From contig OW818679.1 of the NCBI GenBank assembly GCA_942493145.1, positions 1,860,001 to 1,924,000 on the forward strand: 64,000 nucleotides of DNA, in the 5' to 3' direction. Under the pieces are notes generated by a model. It worked only from the letters and a program-made list of their open reading frames with translations, made no database searches and was not told the DNA's origin. Both the position numbers and the translations under genes were made by a program. This DNA is from ENR-C20 sp942493145. Its GTDB lineage: Bacteria > Bacillota > Clostridia > Acetivibrionales > DTU013. Shown in pieces: positions 33,875 to 43,345 of this stretch (the stretch's first letter is position 1; each line of letters starts with the position of its first letter).

Positions 33875-34162
33875 ATGAAGGTAACAAAGGAAACAATAGA
33901 ATATGTCGCCGCATTGGCACGGCTGAACCTTACGGCGGAAGAAGAGCGGAAGCTGACCTCCGAAATGGGAAGCATCATCTCATATGTTGATAAACTGAAT
34001 GAATTGGATACCGAAGGCGTGAAGCCGATGGAACATGTCATACCCATCAGTAATGTGCTGCGGGAAGACAGGATTGAAGAATCCTTAGACAGGGAAAAGA
34101 TCCTTGCTAATGCACCAACGACTGAAAACGGATGTTTCAAGGTTCCCAAGGTCGTAGAATGA
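33875..34162 (+). CDS. gatC: Asp-tRNA(Asn)/Glu-tRNA(Gln) amidotransferase subunit C
   Basis: 95 aa, full length. GatC stabilises the GatA-GatB complex that amidates misacylated tRNA. It starts with the typical VTKETIEYVAALARLNL and contains the SYVDKLNELDTEGV segment. First gene of gatC-gatA-gatB. Confidence 0.94.
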   Translation: MKVTKETIEYVAALARLNLTAEEERKLTSEMGSIISYVDKLNELDTEGVKPMEHVIPISNVLREDRIEESLDREKILANAPTTENGCFKVPKVVE

Positions 34163-34177
34163 CAGGAGGCTAACCAG

Positions 34178-35638
34178 GTGGAATTATATGATATGACAGC
34201 CCATGAGCTGAGTGGACTTATAAAAGACAGGAAGCTCGGCGTGGTTGAATTGACAAAGTCGATCCTTGAAAGGATCAATAAGGTAGAACCCAGGATAGAA
34301 AGCTATATTACCATTTCGGGAGAACAGGCTCTCAAAAGGGCTGAGGCTATACAGCAAAAACTGGACGGCGGTGCTGAAATGCCTCCTTTGGCAGGCATTC
34401 CTATGGCGCTTAAGGACAACATGTGCACAGAAGGCGTGCTTACAACATGCGGCTCCAGGATACTCAGCAATTTCACTCCGCCTTACAATGCGACAGTGGC
34501 AAAAAAGCTGGAATCGGAAAATGCCGTGCTCATCGGCAAGCTGAATATGGATGAGTTTGCAATGGGAGGATCAACAGAAAATTCCTATTATAAAAAGACA
34601 AAAAACCCATGGGATACTGAACGGGTCCCCGGGGGCTCCAGTGGTGGTTCTGCGGCTGCAGTCGCTGCAGGGGAGGCAGTATTCACCCTTGGTTCAGATA
34701 CAGGCGGATCCATACGTCAGCCGGCTTCATTTTGCGGGGTGGTTGGAATGAAGCCCACTTATGGAGCAGTTTCACGTTTTGGTTTGGTTGCCTTCGCATC
34801 ATCCCTGGACCAGATCGGGCCTGTTACAAAGGATGTAACCGACTGTGCCATTGTATTGAATGCCATAACCGGACATGATCCCCTGGATACGACATCCGCA
34901 CCCATCATTCATCCTGACTATACAAAATCATTGAAAAATGATATTAAAGGATTAAAGATAGGTATTCCGGTGGAATATATAAGCGAAGGAATAAATCCTG
35001 AAGTGAAGGATGCCATACTTGCTGCCGTGAAGACCTTCGAATCACTTGGCGCAAGCTGTGAGGAATTCAAACTTCCGATAACGGAATACGCAATTCCGGC
35101 ATATTATCTTATATCTTCAGCTGAAGCCAGCTCAAACCTGGCAAGGTATGACGGTATAAAATACGGCTACAGGGCCGAAAAATACACCGACCTGCTGGAC
35201 CTTTACAAGCAGAGCAGGAGCGAAGGCTTTGGTACGGAAGTAAAGAGAAGGATAATGCTTGGAACTTATGCATTGAGTTCGGGTTATTATGATGCTTACT
35301 ACAAAAAGGCGCTGCAGGTGCGTACGCTTATTCAGAAAGGATTCAACGAGGCCTTCACGAAATATGATTTCGTATTGGGGCCGACTGCTCCTTCAACTGC
35401 TTATAAAATAGGGGAAAAGGTAGACGATCCCCTTGCGATGTACCTCGGCGACATTTATACAGTTTCAGTCAACATAGCAGGATTGCCTGGTATCTCAATC
35501 CCATGCGGGTTTGATGGAAATGGACTTCCAATAGGCATGCAGCTTATAGGCAAGCCATATGATGAGAGTACACTTCTCAGAGCAGCTTATACTTTTGAGC
35601 AGAACACCGGATGCCAAAAGCGCAGACCGGTGATATAG
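34178..35638 (+). CDS. gatA: tRNA amidotransferase subunit A
   Basis: 486 aa amidase. It frees ammonia from glutamine or asparagine for GatB. The Ser-cisSer-Lys triad is visible: Lys in MALKDNM and the serines in PGGSSGGSAAAVA and DTGGSIRQPAS. The start is GTG, 8 nt from AGGAGG. Its stop codon lies at the border of a 47-bp tandem repeat. Confidence 0.96.
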   Translation: MELYDMTAHELSGLIKDRKLGVVELTKSILERINKVEPRIESYITISGEQALKRAEAIQQKLDGGAEMPPLAGIPMALKDNMCTEGVLTTCGSRILSNFTPPYNATVAKKLESENAVLIGKLNMDEFAMGGSTENSYYKKTKNPWDTERVPGGSSGGSAAAVAAGEAVFTLGSDTGGSIRQPASFCGVVGMKPTYGAVSRFGLVAFASSLDQIGPVTKDVTDCAIVLNAITGHDPLDTTSAPIIHPDYTKSLKNDIKGLKIGIPVEYISEGINPEVKDAILAAVKTFESLGASCEEFKLPITEYAIPAYYLISSAEASSNLARYDGIKYGYRAEKYTDLLDLYKQSRSEGFGTEVKRRIMLGTYALSSGYYDAYYKKALQVRTLIQKGFNEAFTKYDFVLGPTAPSTAYKIGEKVDDPLAMYLGDIYTVSVNIAGLPGISIPCGFDGNGLPIGMQLIGKPYDESTLLRAAYTFEQNTGCQKRRPVI

Positions 35639-35731
35639 ATGTTTAGCGCCTATGGCGCGAATATCCTTTTAAAACATTACGGAAGATGTTTAGCGCCTAT
35701 GGCGCGAATATCCTTTTAAAACATTACGGAA
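35638..35731. repeat. perfect 47-bp tandem duplication between gatA and gatB
   Basis: Two identical 47-bp units, 35638-35684 and 35685-35731, fill the gatA-gatB gap. Each carries the palindrome GCGCC-TAT-GGCGC. The first unit begins on the last base of the gatA stop and the second supplies the GGAA of the gatB ribosome binding site (GGAAGGTG). Confidence 0.95.
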
Positions 35732-35741
35732 GGTGACGTTA

Positions 35742-37172
35742 ATGGATTATGAATTAGTTATCGGACTTGAAATACATGTAGAATTGGGTACAAAATCGAA
35801 AATTTTCTGTTCCTGTACCACTGAATTCGGAGGAGAGCCCAATACCCACTGCTGCCCAATATGCACTGGCATGCCGGGGGTTTTGCCCGTACTAAACAAA
35901 AGTGTCGTTGAATATGCCGTAAAAGCAGGACTCGCTACAAACTGCTCCATATCGGAATTCAGCAAGCAGGACAGGAAGAATTATTTTTATCCGGACCTTC
36001 CAAAAGCATATCAGGTATCGCAATATGACCTTCCGATTTGTAAAAATGGCCATATCGATATTGAAACGGCCATGGGCAGGAAAAGAATCGGCATAACAAG
36101 GATACATATAGAAGAGGACGCGGGCAAGCTTATGCACGATGAGTGGGAAACCGGCACCCTTATAGATTACAACAGATGTGGTGTGCCGCTCATTGAGATA
36201 GTCACCGAGCCTGATATGAGGTCGCCTGAGGAGGCTAAAGCTCTGATTGAAAGTGTCAAGGCAATCCTGGAATACCTCGAGGTTTCGGACTGTAAGATGC
36301 AGGAGGGATCCATGAGGGCTGATGTCAACCTGTCGGTTCGACCCCGAGGTACCGATAGATTCGGAACCAGGACGGAAATGAAGAACCTTAATTCCCTGAG
36401 GGCAATAATGCGTGCGGCGGAGAACGAGGCACTGAGACAGATAAGGGAAATTGAGGCCGGCGGGGTCATAGTACAGGAGACAAGACGATGGGATGACAAC
36501 AAAGGTGTAAGCTATTCCATGAGGAGCAAGGAAGAAGCTCACGACTACCGCTATTTTCCAGAGCCCGACCTGGTACCTGTCATTATGGACGGGGAATGGC
36601 TGGAGAAGATCAAAAGCACCTTGCCCGAGCTGCCGGAAGCACGGAAACAGAGATATATGACTGAATGCGGACTTCCGGAATATGATGCGGGTATAATAAC
36701 CGGTTCAAAGCATCTGGCGGACTTCTTTGAGGATGCTGTCAAAGAATGCAGCAACATAAAGTCAGTCAGCAACTGGATAATGGGCGACCTGATGAGGATT
36801 ATGAAAGAAAAGGGTCTGGAGGCTGATTCCATACCGTTTGATGGAGCGAAGCTTGCAAGGCTTGTAAACCTTATAGATAAAGGCACTATCAGTGGTACGA
36901 TAGCTAAAAAGGTATTTGAAAAGGTATTTGAAACAGGCAAGAATCCTGAACTGATAGTAAAGGAGGAAGGTCTGGAAGTTGTAAGTGATGAAGGTGCGCT
37001 GACAGATGCAATAAGGAAGATACTCGAAGCAAATCCCCAATCGGTGGCGGATTTCAAGAGCGGCAAGGAAAAGGCATTCGGCTTTTTAGTCGGACAGGCT
37101 ATGAAGGAGATGAAGGGCAAGGCTGATCCTCAGCTTATTAATAAGTATTTGCGGTATGAACTTGAAAAATAA
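35742..37172 (+). CDS. gatB: tRNA amidotransferase subunit B
   Basis: 476 aa. It binds and phosphorylates the misacylated tRNA, then amidates it. The signature LEIHVELGTKSKIFCSC and a zinc-type set (CSC, CCPIC) are present, with YFPDLPKAYQ and the C-terminal YqeY-like tail. The ATG at 35742 follows GGAAGGTG; a GTG at 35733 lies inside that site. The only oddity is the duplicated spacer upstream. Confidence 0.96.
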   Translation: MDYELVIGLEIHVELGTKSKIFCSCTTEFGGEPNTHCCPICTGMPGVLPVLNKSVVEYAVKAGLATNCSISEFSKQDRKNYFYPDLPKAYQVSQYDLPICKNGHIDIETAMGRKRIGITRIHIEEDAGKLMHDEWETGTLIDYNRCGVPLIEIVTEPDMRSPEEAKALIESVKAILEYLEVSDCKMQEGSMRADVNLSVRPRGTDRFGTRTEMKNLNSLRAIMRAAENEALRQIREIEAGGVIVQETRRWDDNKGVSYSMRSKEEAHDYRYFPEPDLVPVIMDGEWLEKIKSTLPELPEARKQRYMTECGLPEYDAGIITGSKHLADFFEDAVKECSNIKSVSNWIMGDLMRIMKEKGLEADSIPFDGAKLARLVNLIDKGTISGTIAKKVFEKVFETGKNPELIVKEEGLEVVSDEGALTDAIRKILEANPQSVADFKSGKEKAFGFLVGQAMKEMKGKADPQLINKYLRYELEK

Positions 37173-37263
37173 ACGTATCAGCCGATAATCTTTAAAAAAT
37201 GGAGCATATTTTGAGTATTTTGAGTTGTCACCGATAACAAGCGTTTTTCGGAATAATTGTATC

Positions 37264-37292
37264 TTGTATACAATAATCGGATTGTATATAAT
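37264..37292 (+). promoter_or_regulatory. promoter of pta-ackA
   Basis: TTGTAT (37264-37269) and perfect TATAAT (37287-37292) are 17 bp apart. The inverted repeat ATTGTAT / ATACAAT overlaps the -35 box and could be an operator. The remaining 287-bp gap after gatB shows nothing else I can name. Confidence 0.65.
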
Positions 37293-37459
37293 GGTGTGTA
37301 TTAGGTGATGATGCCAGTAGATAAGCTGGTTCAAGATTGTAAAGATTTTCAATAATGCAAACATATTAACAATTAAGACATATCAACACAAGTTAAAATA
37401 ACAAACAAATTAAACCTAAAAACAAGTTATAAGGATTTATAACCGAAAGGGGCCAGGAA

Positions 37460-38452
37460 ATGGATTTTCTTGAAAGAATAAGCGAAAGAGCTAAAATGGA
37501 CATGAAAACTATAGTGCTACCGGAGAGTACCGATATAAGGGTGCTGGAGGCAGCAGCTATGGTACTTGAGAAAGGCATTGCCAATATAGTGATTATTGGT
37601 GACGAGAATGAAATAAAGAAACTGGGAGCCGGTTTGGATCTTTCAAAGGCTCAAATTGTAAATCCTCTTACATCGGGGAAGCTTGACGAATATACGGACA
37701 CATTTTTTGAAATGAGGAAATCAAAAGGTGTCACCAGAGAACAGGCGCTGGAGACAATGAAGGATTATGTGTACTATGCAACCATGATGGTCAAGAAAGG
37801 CAATGCTGACGGCATGGTATCCGGCGCCGCCCATTCCACTGCAGAAACCGTACGTCCTGCACTCCAGATTATCAAAACCCGTCCGGGCATAAAAATGGCA
37901 TCGGGCTTTTTTATGATGGTCATTCCGGATTGTGAATACGGAAACAACGGGATATTTCTTTTTGCAGACTGTGCCATCAACGAGAATCCTGACGCCAGTA
38001 CATTGGCTGATATAGCCGTTGAATCGGCCAGGACCTTTAAGGTAATAGCAGAAGGCGAACCGAAGGTCGCAATGCTGTCCTATTCGACATATGGCAGCGC
38101 AAAAAGTGATATGACAGTCAAGGTTATTGAAGCAACCAAATTAGCAAAGGAAATGGCACCGGAGCTTGACATTGATGGGGAGCTTCAGGCTGATGCAGCA
38201 ATAGTTCAATCGGTCGGAAAATTCAAGGCACCAGGAAGCAGCGTAGCCGGACAGGCAAATGTTCTTGTATTCCCTGACCTTAATGCCGGCAATATATCTT
38301 ACAAACTGGTCCAGAGACTTGCAAAAGCAGAAGCATATGGTCCAGTACTACAGGGTATTGCAAAACCGGTTAATGACCTCTCAAGAGGATGCAGCGCAGA
38401 AGACATAGTGGGAGTAGTAGCAATTACAGCGGTTCAGGCACAGTCAATTTAG
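37460..38452 (+). CDS. pta: phosphate acetyltransferase
   Basis: 330 aa, the short class of Pta (no N-terminal DRTGG/P-loop region). It converts acetyl-CoA and phosphate to acetyl phosphate. Typical motifs are VLPESTDIRVLEAA, GMVSGAAHST and the C-terminal PVNDLSRGC. AAAGGGG precedes the ATG. With ackA 90 bp downstream it makes ATP and acetate, central to fermentative energy supply. Confidence 0.96.
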   Translation: MDFLERISERAKMDMKTIVLPESTDIRVLEAAAMVLEKGIANIVIIGDENEIKKLGAGLDLSKAQIVNPLTSGKLDEYTDTFFEMRKSKGVTREQALETMKDYVYYATMMVKKGNADGMVSGAAHSTAETVRPALQIIKTRPGIKMASGFFMMVIPDCEYGNNGIFLFADCAINENPDASTLADIAVESARTFKVIAEGEPKVAMLSYSTYGSAKSDMTVKVIEATKLAKEMAPELDIDGELQADAAIVQSVGKFKAPGSSVAGQANVLVFPDLNAGNISYKLVQRLAKAEAYGPVLQGIAKPVNDLSRGCSAEDIVGVVAITAVQAQSI

Positions 38453-38541
38453 GTCCGGAGCATTTTGACGGATTTTGAATGATAGTTGCATGAAACCAAA
38501 TAAAATAGATGCATTAAACAGAATTTAAAGGAGACGAATTT

Positions 38542-39738
38542 ATGCTGGTATTAGTAATAAATACAGGAAGCTCATCATTGAAATACCAACTTATTGACAT
38601 GACAAATGAATCCGTATTGGCAAAAGGCCTTTGCGACAGGATCGGTATCGACAATTCCTTCATCAAACATACAAAAATCGGTTGTAGTCCCGTTGTCATA
38701 GAGAAGGTGATGACGAACCACAAAACGGCTATAAAGGAAGTGCTCAGAGCACTTTCAGACGTAAAGGTGGGCGTAATAAAGGATACTTCTGAGATTTCTG
38801 CAGTAGGGCACCGTATAGTACATGGCGGGGAGAAATTCCACGACTCAGTCCTGATTGACGATGAAGTAATGGAAGCCATTAAGGAATGCATTGACCTGGC
38901 GCCACTTCACAACCCGCCCAATATCGTGGGTATAGATGCATGCCGGAACTTAATGCCAAAAACACCTATGGTGGCTGTTTTTGATACGGCTTTTCATCAG
39001 TCAATACCGGATTACGCTTATCTGTATGCCCTCCCATATGAACTTTACGAAAAGTACGCAATCAGGAAATACGGATTCCATGGTACTTCCCATAAATATG
39101 TGGCTCAAAGGGCATCAGAAATGCTCGGCAAACCACTTGACGAACTCAAGCTCATAACCTGCCATCTAGGAAATGGTGCCAGCATTTGCGCCGTCAACAA
39201 GGGGAAATCCGTTGATACTACCATGGGCCTGACACCTTTGCAGGGACTTGCCATGGGTACAAGGAGCGGTTCCATCGATCCCGGAATAGTCAAGTTCTTA
39301 ATGGAAAAAGAGAGAATGTCCATTCAGGAAGTTGACAATTACCTGAACAAAAAGTCAGGGATGCTTGGTCTTTCAGGTGTCAGCAGCGATTTCAGGGATT
39401 TGCATACAGCTGCAGGTCAGGGTAATGAAAGAGCAAAAACTGCTATTGAATTATTCTGCTATATAGTCAAGAAATATATCGGAGAGTACATTGCAGTACT
39501 CAATGGTACCGATGCCATAATTTTCACGGCAGGAGTAGGTGAAAACGACGACATTGTCAGAAGTATAATTCTTAAGGATATGGACAACCTTGGTATTAAA
39601 ATCGACCTTGAGAAGAATGGACAAAGAGGACAGGAAATAGATATCAGTACAGCGGATGCAAAGATACGCACTTTGGTAATTCCGACCAATGAAGAGCTTG
39701 TTATAGCACGTGAGACTGCACAGCTTATAGAGAAGTAA
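38542..39738 (+). CDS. ackA: acetate kinase
   Basis: 398 aa. It transfers phosphate from acetyl phosphate to ADP. The N-terminal signature is VINTGSSSLKYQL, the catalytic Arg is in MGTRSGSIDPG, and FHGTSHKYV and FTAGVGEND are also typical. AAAGGAG precedes the ATG. It forms the acetate pathway with Pta. Confidence 0.97.
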   Translation: MLVLVINTGSSSLKYQLIDMTNESVLAKGLCDRIGIDNSFIKHTKIGCSPVVIEKVMTNHKTAIKEVLRALSDVKVGVIKDTSEISAVGHRIVHGGEKFHDSVLIDDEVMEAIKECIDLAPLHNPPNIVGIDACRNLMPKTPMVAVFDTAFHQSIPDYAYLYALPYELYEKYAIRKYGFHGTSHKYVAQRASEMLGKPLDELKLITCHLGNGASICAVNKGKSVDTTMGLTPLQGLAMGTRSGSIDPGIVKFLMEKERMSIQEVDNYLNKKSGMLGLSGVSSDFRDLHTAAGQGNERAKTAIELFCYIVKKYIGEYIAVLNGTDAIIFTAGVGENDDIVRSIILKDMDNLGIKIDLEKNGQRGQEIDISTADAKIRTLVIPTNEELVIARETAQLIEK

Positions 39739-39801
39739 ACTCTAAGTCTCCTGCAGCTTGTACAACCGCAAACTGATGTGTGCAAACTGGTTCAATTTGC
39801 C

Positions 39802-39830
39802 TTGACAATACCTGCATTAGTTAGTATAAT
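39802..39830 (+). promoter_or_regulatory. perfect-consensus promoter of yceD-rpmF
   Basis: TTGACA (39802-39807), 17 bp, TATAAT (39825-39830): identical to the sigma-A consensus. It lies inside the upstream extension of the yceD frame and so supports the later start at 39862. High constitutive activity is expected, as suits a ribosomal protein gene. Confidence 0.9.
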
Positions 39831-39861
39831 ATCATTTGTCGGTTTTAAGAGGGTGCATAAT

Positions 39862-40362
39862 ATGAAGGCTAATATATCTGATATTACAAGGTTTAACGGT
39901 TTAACACTGGATTTGGAATTTGAAGAGGTTCTGAAAAATGGTGCTGAACTGGCGGAAGGGTTCATAATTGATAAGCCGGTTTCATTCAAAGGTGTGTTGA
40001 CAAATGTAAATGGTATTCTCCAGCTTACAGGGCATCTCAGCTTTGAATATAAGGTTTGCTGCTTCCGTTGCCTTAAAGATATTGAGGATAATATGGTTGT
40101 CAGAATCAGTGAAAGCTATGTAAACGACAGGGAAAAAGCTGAAGAGCTTGATGCCTATACATACGGCGGTAACCTTCTGGAACTGGACAAGGCTATGGAA
40201 GATAACGTAGTATTGAATCTTCCCTTGAAAACGCTATGCAACCAGGATTGCAAAGGACTGTGCCGGATATGTGGAGCCGACCTGAACGAAAAGCAGTGTG
40301 AATGCATTGAAGATTCAAGCCATCCTCAAATGGAGAAACTAAAGGGTTATTTAAACAATTAA
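39862..40362 (+). CDS. yceD: YceD/DUF177 protein
   Basis: 166 aa. The family is encoded next to rpmF across bacteria and has been linked to 23S rRNA accumulation. Four Cys pairs suggest a metal site: CCFRC near residue 60 and LCNQDCKGLCRICGADL toward the end. The start at 39862 comes after the promoter; an earlier in-frame ATG at 39778 is upstream of the -35 box. The rpmF gene follows 33 bp later. Confidence 0.88.
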   Translation: MKANISDITRFNGLTLDLEFEEVLKNGAELAEGFIIDKPVSFKGVLTNVNGILQLTGHLSFEYKVCCFRCLKDIEDNMVVRISESYVNDREKAEELDAYTYGGNLLELDKAMEDNVVLNLPLKTLCNQDCKGLCRICGADLNEKQCECIEDSSHPQMEKLKGYLNN

Positions 40363-40395
40363 TGATATAAGCTATTTGTCAGGGAGGTGTTAAAC

Positions 40396-40581
40396 ATGGC
40401 AAACCCGAAACGTAAATGGTCTAAGGCAAGAACAGGAAAAAGAAGATCACAGTGGAAACTTTCATTGCCGGGCTTGGTCAGCTGTCCGCAGTGCCACGGA
40501 TTTAAATTGCCGCATAAGGTCTGTAAAGATTGTGGATATTATGATGGTAAGGCAGTTGTTAAAGAGACTGTAACAAAATAA
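40396..40581 (+). CDS. rpmF: 50S ribosomal protein L32
   Basis: 61 aa. It begins MANPKRKWSKARTGKRRSQ and has the zinc-ribbon pairs CPQC and CKDC, the zinc-containing form of L32. GGGAGG precedes the ATG at 40396. It is co-transcribed with yceD and followed directly by a terminator. Confidence 0.96.
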   Translation: MANPKRKWSKARTGKRRSQWKLSLPGLVSCPQCHGFKLPHKVCKDCGYYDGKAVVKETVTK

Positions 40582-40590
40582 GAATATAAG

Positions 40591-40628
40591 ATAAAAGCAG
40601 CTGGCGACGCCTGCTGCTTTTATTTTTG
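40591..40628 (+). terminator. intrinsic terminator after rpmF
   Basis: ATAAAAGCAG / CTGCTTTTAT, 10 bp with a GC-rich loop, followed by five T residues. The T-tract ends only 16 bp before the next start codon, so the next gene would rely on read-through or its own promoter. Confidence 0.85.
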
Positions 40629-40643
40629 TTGCGGAGGCATATT

Positions 40644-41975
40644 TTGAAAGAAAATCACCGGATACTTGTAAAGGAAGTCCAGAGTGGCAGCATCGCTGAA
40701 GAAGCTGGGGTTGAACCCGGTGACATGCTGCTGTCCATCAATGGCCAGGCCATTGAGGATGTATTTGATTACAGGTTCCTTATTGCAGATGAAGAGTTGA
40801 CGATAGAACTGGAAAAAAAAGACGGAGAAACCTGGGAAATCGAAGTGGACAAGGATGAGTATGAAGACCTGGGCCTTGATTTCGAGGATGCCCTGATGGA
40901 TGATGCAAGGAGTTGCAGCAACAAATGTGTTTTCTGCTTCATAGACCAGTTGCCATCGGGCATGAGGGACACAATGTATTTCAAGGATGACGATTCCAGA
41001 CTGTCTTTTCTGTCGGGCAATTATGTGACATTGACAAATATGAAGGATACAGATATAGACAGGATTATACGATACAGGATGTCACCCATAAATGTTTCTG
41101 TCCATACCACCAATCCTGAGCTGAGGGTGAAGATGCTGGGTAACAGGTTTGCGGGTGATGTTATGGAAAAGATAAGGAAGCTTTCGGAAGCCGGCATTAC
41201 AGTGAATACCCAAATAGTGCTGTGCAATGGAATAAATGACGGTGAAGAACTGGAGAGTACCATTTCTGACCTCACTTCATTGTTTCCAGGAGTTCTCAGC
41301 ACATCGGTGGTACCGGTGGGGATTACAAAATGGAGGGAAGGTCTGCCTTATCTTAAGCCTCATGATGCCTCTTCATCTTCAAGTGTGATCGGGCAGGTTG
41401 AAGCATGGCAAAAAAAACTTCTGAACGAAAAAGGTTCCAGGGCGGTTTACCTGGCTGATGAATTCTATATAATGGCTGGAAGGGAACTGCCTTCCTGCGA
41501 AGAATATGAAGACTTCCCACAGATTGAGAATGGTGTGGGCATGGTCGCATTATTCAGGGATGAGTTTTATCGAAAGCTTGAAGATCAGGCAGGACCTGAA
41601 ATGGAGTATGAACGTCATGTATGTATAGCAACTGGCATATCGGTATACAAATACATAAAAGAAATGGTGGAAGTGCTCGAGAAAAGGTATAATAAACTAA
41701 AGGTGGATGTTTTCCCTGTCAGGAACGATTATTTCGGAGAGTATGTCACTGTGTCGGGACTGCTTACCGGAAGCGACATAGTAAAACAGCTTTCCGGCAG
41801 GATTGAAGCAAAGGAGCTGTTGATATCCAGATGCATGCTGAAAGCGGATGAAGACATTCTTTTGGATGATTTCACCGTTGGGAAGCTTGAAAGCAGCCTG
41901 GGGATAAAGGTAGCCATCGTAGAGAACGATGGAGCCGATTTTATTAACAAGATTTTGGGAATAGGGGTGGAATAA
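40644..41975 (+). CDS. DUF512 family protein with PDZ and radical-SAM-like parts
   Basis: 443 aa. An N-terminal PDZ-like domain (about residues 1-65, GSIAEEAGVEPGDMLLSING) is followed by a radical-SAM-like barrel with the cluster motif C-x3-C-x2-C in CSNKCVFC and by the C-terminal DUF512 domain. The family is common in Clostridia beside der; its reaction is not known. I start at the TTG 6 nt after GCGGAGG; other TTG codons just upstream overlap that site. It ends directly before der. Confidence 0.88.
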   Translation: MKENHRILVKEVQSGSIAEEAGVEPGDMLLSINGQAIEDVFDYRFLIADEELTIELEKKDGETWEIEVDKDEYEDLGLDFEDALMDDARSCSNKCVFCFIDQLPSGMRDTMYFKDDDSRLSFLSGNYVTLTNMKDTDIDRIIRYRMSPINVSVHTTNPELRVKMLGNRFAGDVMEKIRKLSEAGITVNTQIVLCNGINDGEELESTISDLTSLFPGVLSTSVVPVGITKWREGLPYLKPHDASSSSSVIGQVEAWQKKLLNEKGSRAVYLADEFYIMAGRELPSCEEYEDFPQIENGVGMVALFRDEFYRKLEDQAGPEMEYERHVCIATGISVYKYIKEMVEVLEKRYNKLKVDVFPVRNDYFGEYVTVSGLLTGSDIVKQLSGRIEAKELLISRCMLKADEDILLDDFTVGKLESSLGIKVAIVENDGADFINKILGIGVE

Positions 41976-43307
41976 TTGGCAAAACCAGTAGTAGCAATTG
42001 TTGGAAGGCCTAATGTCGGCAAATCGACATTTTTCAATTATATAGCAGGCAAAAGGATATCCATCGTGGAGGATACACCAGGAGTAACCAGAGACAGGAT
42101 ATATGCAGAAGCCGAGTGGAGGAACAGGAAATTCACGCTTATAGACACCGGAGGCATAGAGCCTTATACGGCAGATATAATATTGCAGCAGATGAAAAGG
42201 CAAGCCGAGCTGGCTATTGATATGGCAAATGTCATACTTTTCATGGTGGATGCAAAGGATGGAATGACAGCCAGCGACAGGGAAATCGCTACATTGCTCA
42301 GGAAGTCCAAAAAGCCTGTTATTCTCGTGGTAAACAAGGTGGACAGGGTAGGGGAACCACCCGCTGAGATATATGAGTTTTACAACCTTGCCATGGGCGA
42401 TGTGATGACGGTATCTTCGGTTCATGGTCTTGGAATGGGCGACCTTCTCGATGAGGTGTTCAAGTATTTCCCTGAAAATGATCTTGAGGAATACGATGAG
42501 GAAATCATCAAGGTTGCAGTTATCGGAAAGCCGAATTCAGGCAAGTCATCTTTGATAAACCGGGTTCTTGGGGAAGAGAGAGTTATCGTCAGCGATGTTC
42601 CCGGAACGACAAGGGATGCCATAGACACTTACGTCGAGAACGGGGAAGATAAATTCATATTCATAGACACTGCGGGAATAAGGAGAAAAAGCAAGATAAC
42701 CGAAAGTATCGAGAGATACAGTATCTTACGTTCCTGGACTGCAGTTGAGCGGGCGGATGTCTGTGTCATCATGATAGATGCACAGGACGGCATAACCGAG
42801 CAGGATACTAAAATTGCCGGGTATGCCCATGAAGAGGGTAAGGCATCGATTATCGTCGTTAACAAATGGGATCTGGTTGAGAAAGAAACCGGAACCCTCG
42901 AAGAATACCGCAAGGTGGTCATGGAAAAGCTTGGTTTCATGCAGTATGCGCCAATACTTTTCATATCAGCCAAGACGGGGCAGAGGGTGAACAAGCTGTA
43001 CGAGCTCATAAAGTTTGTTTCCAACCAGGCCTCACTCAGGATTTCCACAGGAATGCTCAACGACCTTCTCAACGAAGCGACAGCCATGGTGCAGCCACCT
43101 TCCGACAAAGGAAAGAAGCTGAAACTATACTATGCGACTCAGGTATCAATAAGGCCGCCGACTTTCGTTATATTTGTGAACAATATGGAGCTTTTCCACT
43201 ATTCTTATGAAAGGTATATCGAAAACCAGCTTCGAAAGAGCTTTGGCTTTGAAGGTACACCTGTCAGGTTCATTCATAGGGAAAAGAGCGATAACGATAA
43301 TCAATAG
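41976..43307 (+). CDS. der: ribosome assembly GTPase Der (EngA)
   Basis: 443 aa with two GTPase domains in tandem (P-loops GRPNVGKST and GKPNSGKSS) and a C-terminal KH-like domain. It acts in 50S subunit maturation. The start codon is TTG, immediately after the DUF512 stop, with GGGGTGG upstream. It is part of DUF512-der-plsY-gpsA. Confidence 0.96.
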   Translation: MAKPVVAIVGRPNVGKSTFFNYIAGKRISIVEDTPGVTRDRIYAEAEWRNRKFTLIDTGGIEPYTADIILQQMKRQAELAIDMANVILFMVDAKDGMTASDREIATLLRKSKKPVILVVNKVDRVGEPPAEIYEFYNLAMGDVMTVSSVHGLGMGDLLDEVFKYFPENDLEEYDEEIIKVAVIGKPNSGKSSLINRVLGEERVIVSDVPGTTRDAIDTYVENGEDKFIFIDTAGIRRKSKITESIERYSILRSWTAVERADVCVIMIDAQDGITEQDTKIAGYAHEEGKASIIVVNKWDLVEKETGTLEEYRKVVMEKLGFMQYAPILFISAKTGQRVNKLYELIKFVSNQASLRISTGMLNDLLNEATAMVQPPSDKGKKLKLYYATQVSIRPPTFVIFVNNMELFHYSYERYIENQLRKSFGFEGTPVRFIHREKSDNDNQ

Positions 43308-43345
43308 GATATAAAACTAATACAAATTCAGAGGAGATGTACAAA

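Noticed and set aside
41697..42425. 242-codon minus-strand frame across the DUF512-der boundary
   Set aside because: It spans the ends of two well-supported genes in antisense and shows no protein-like features.
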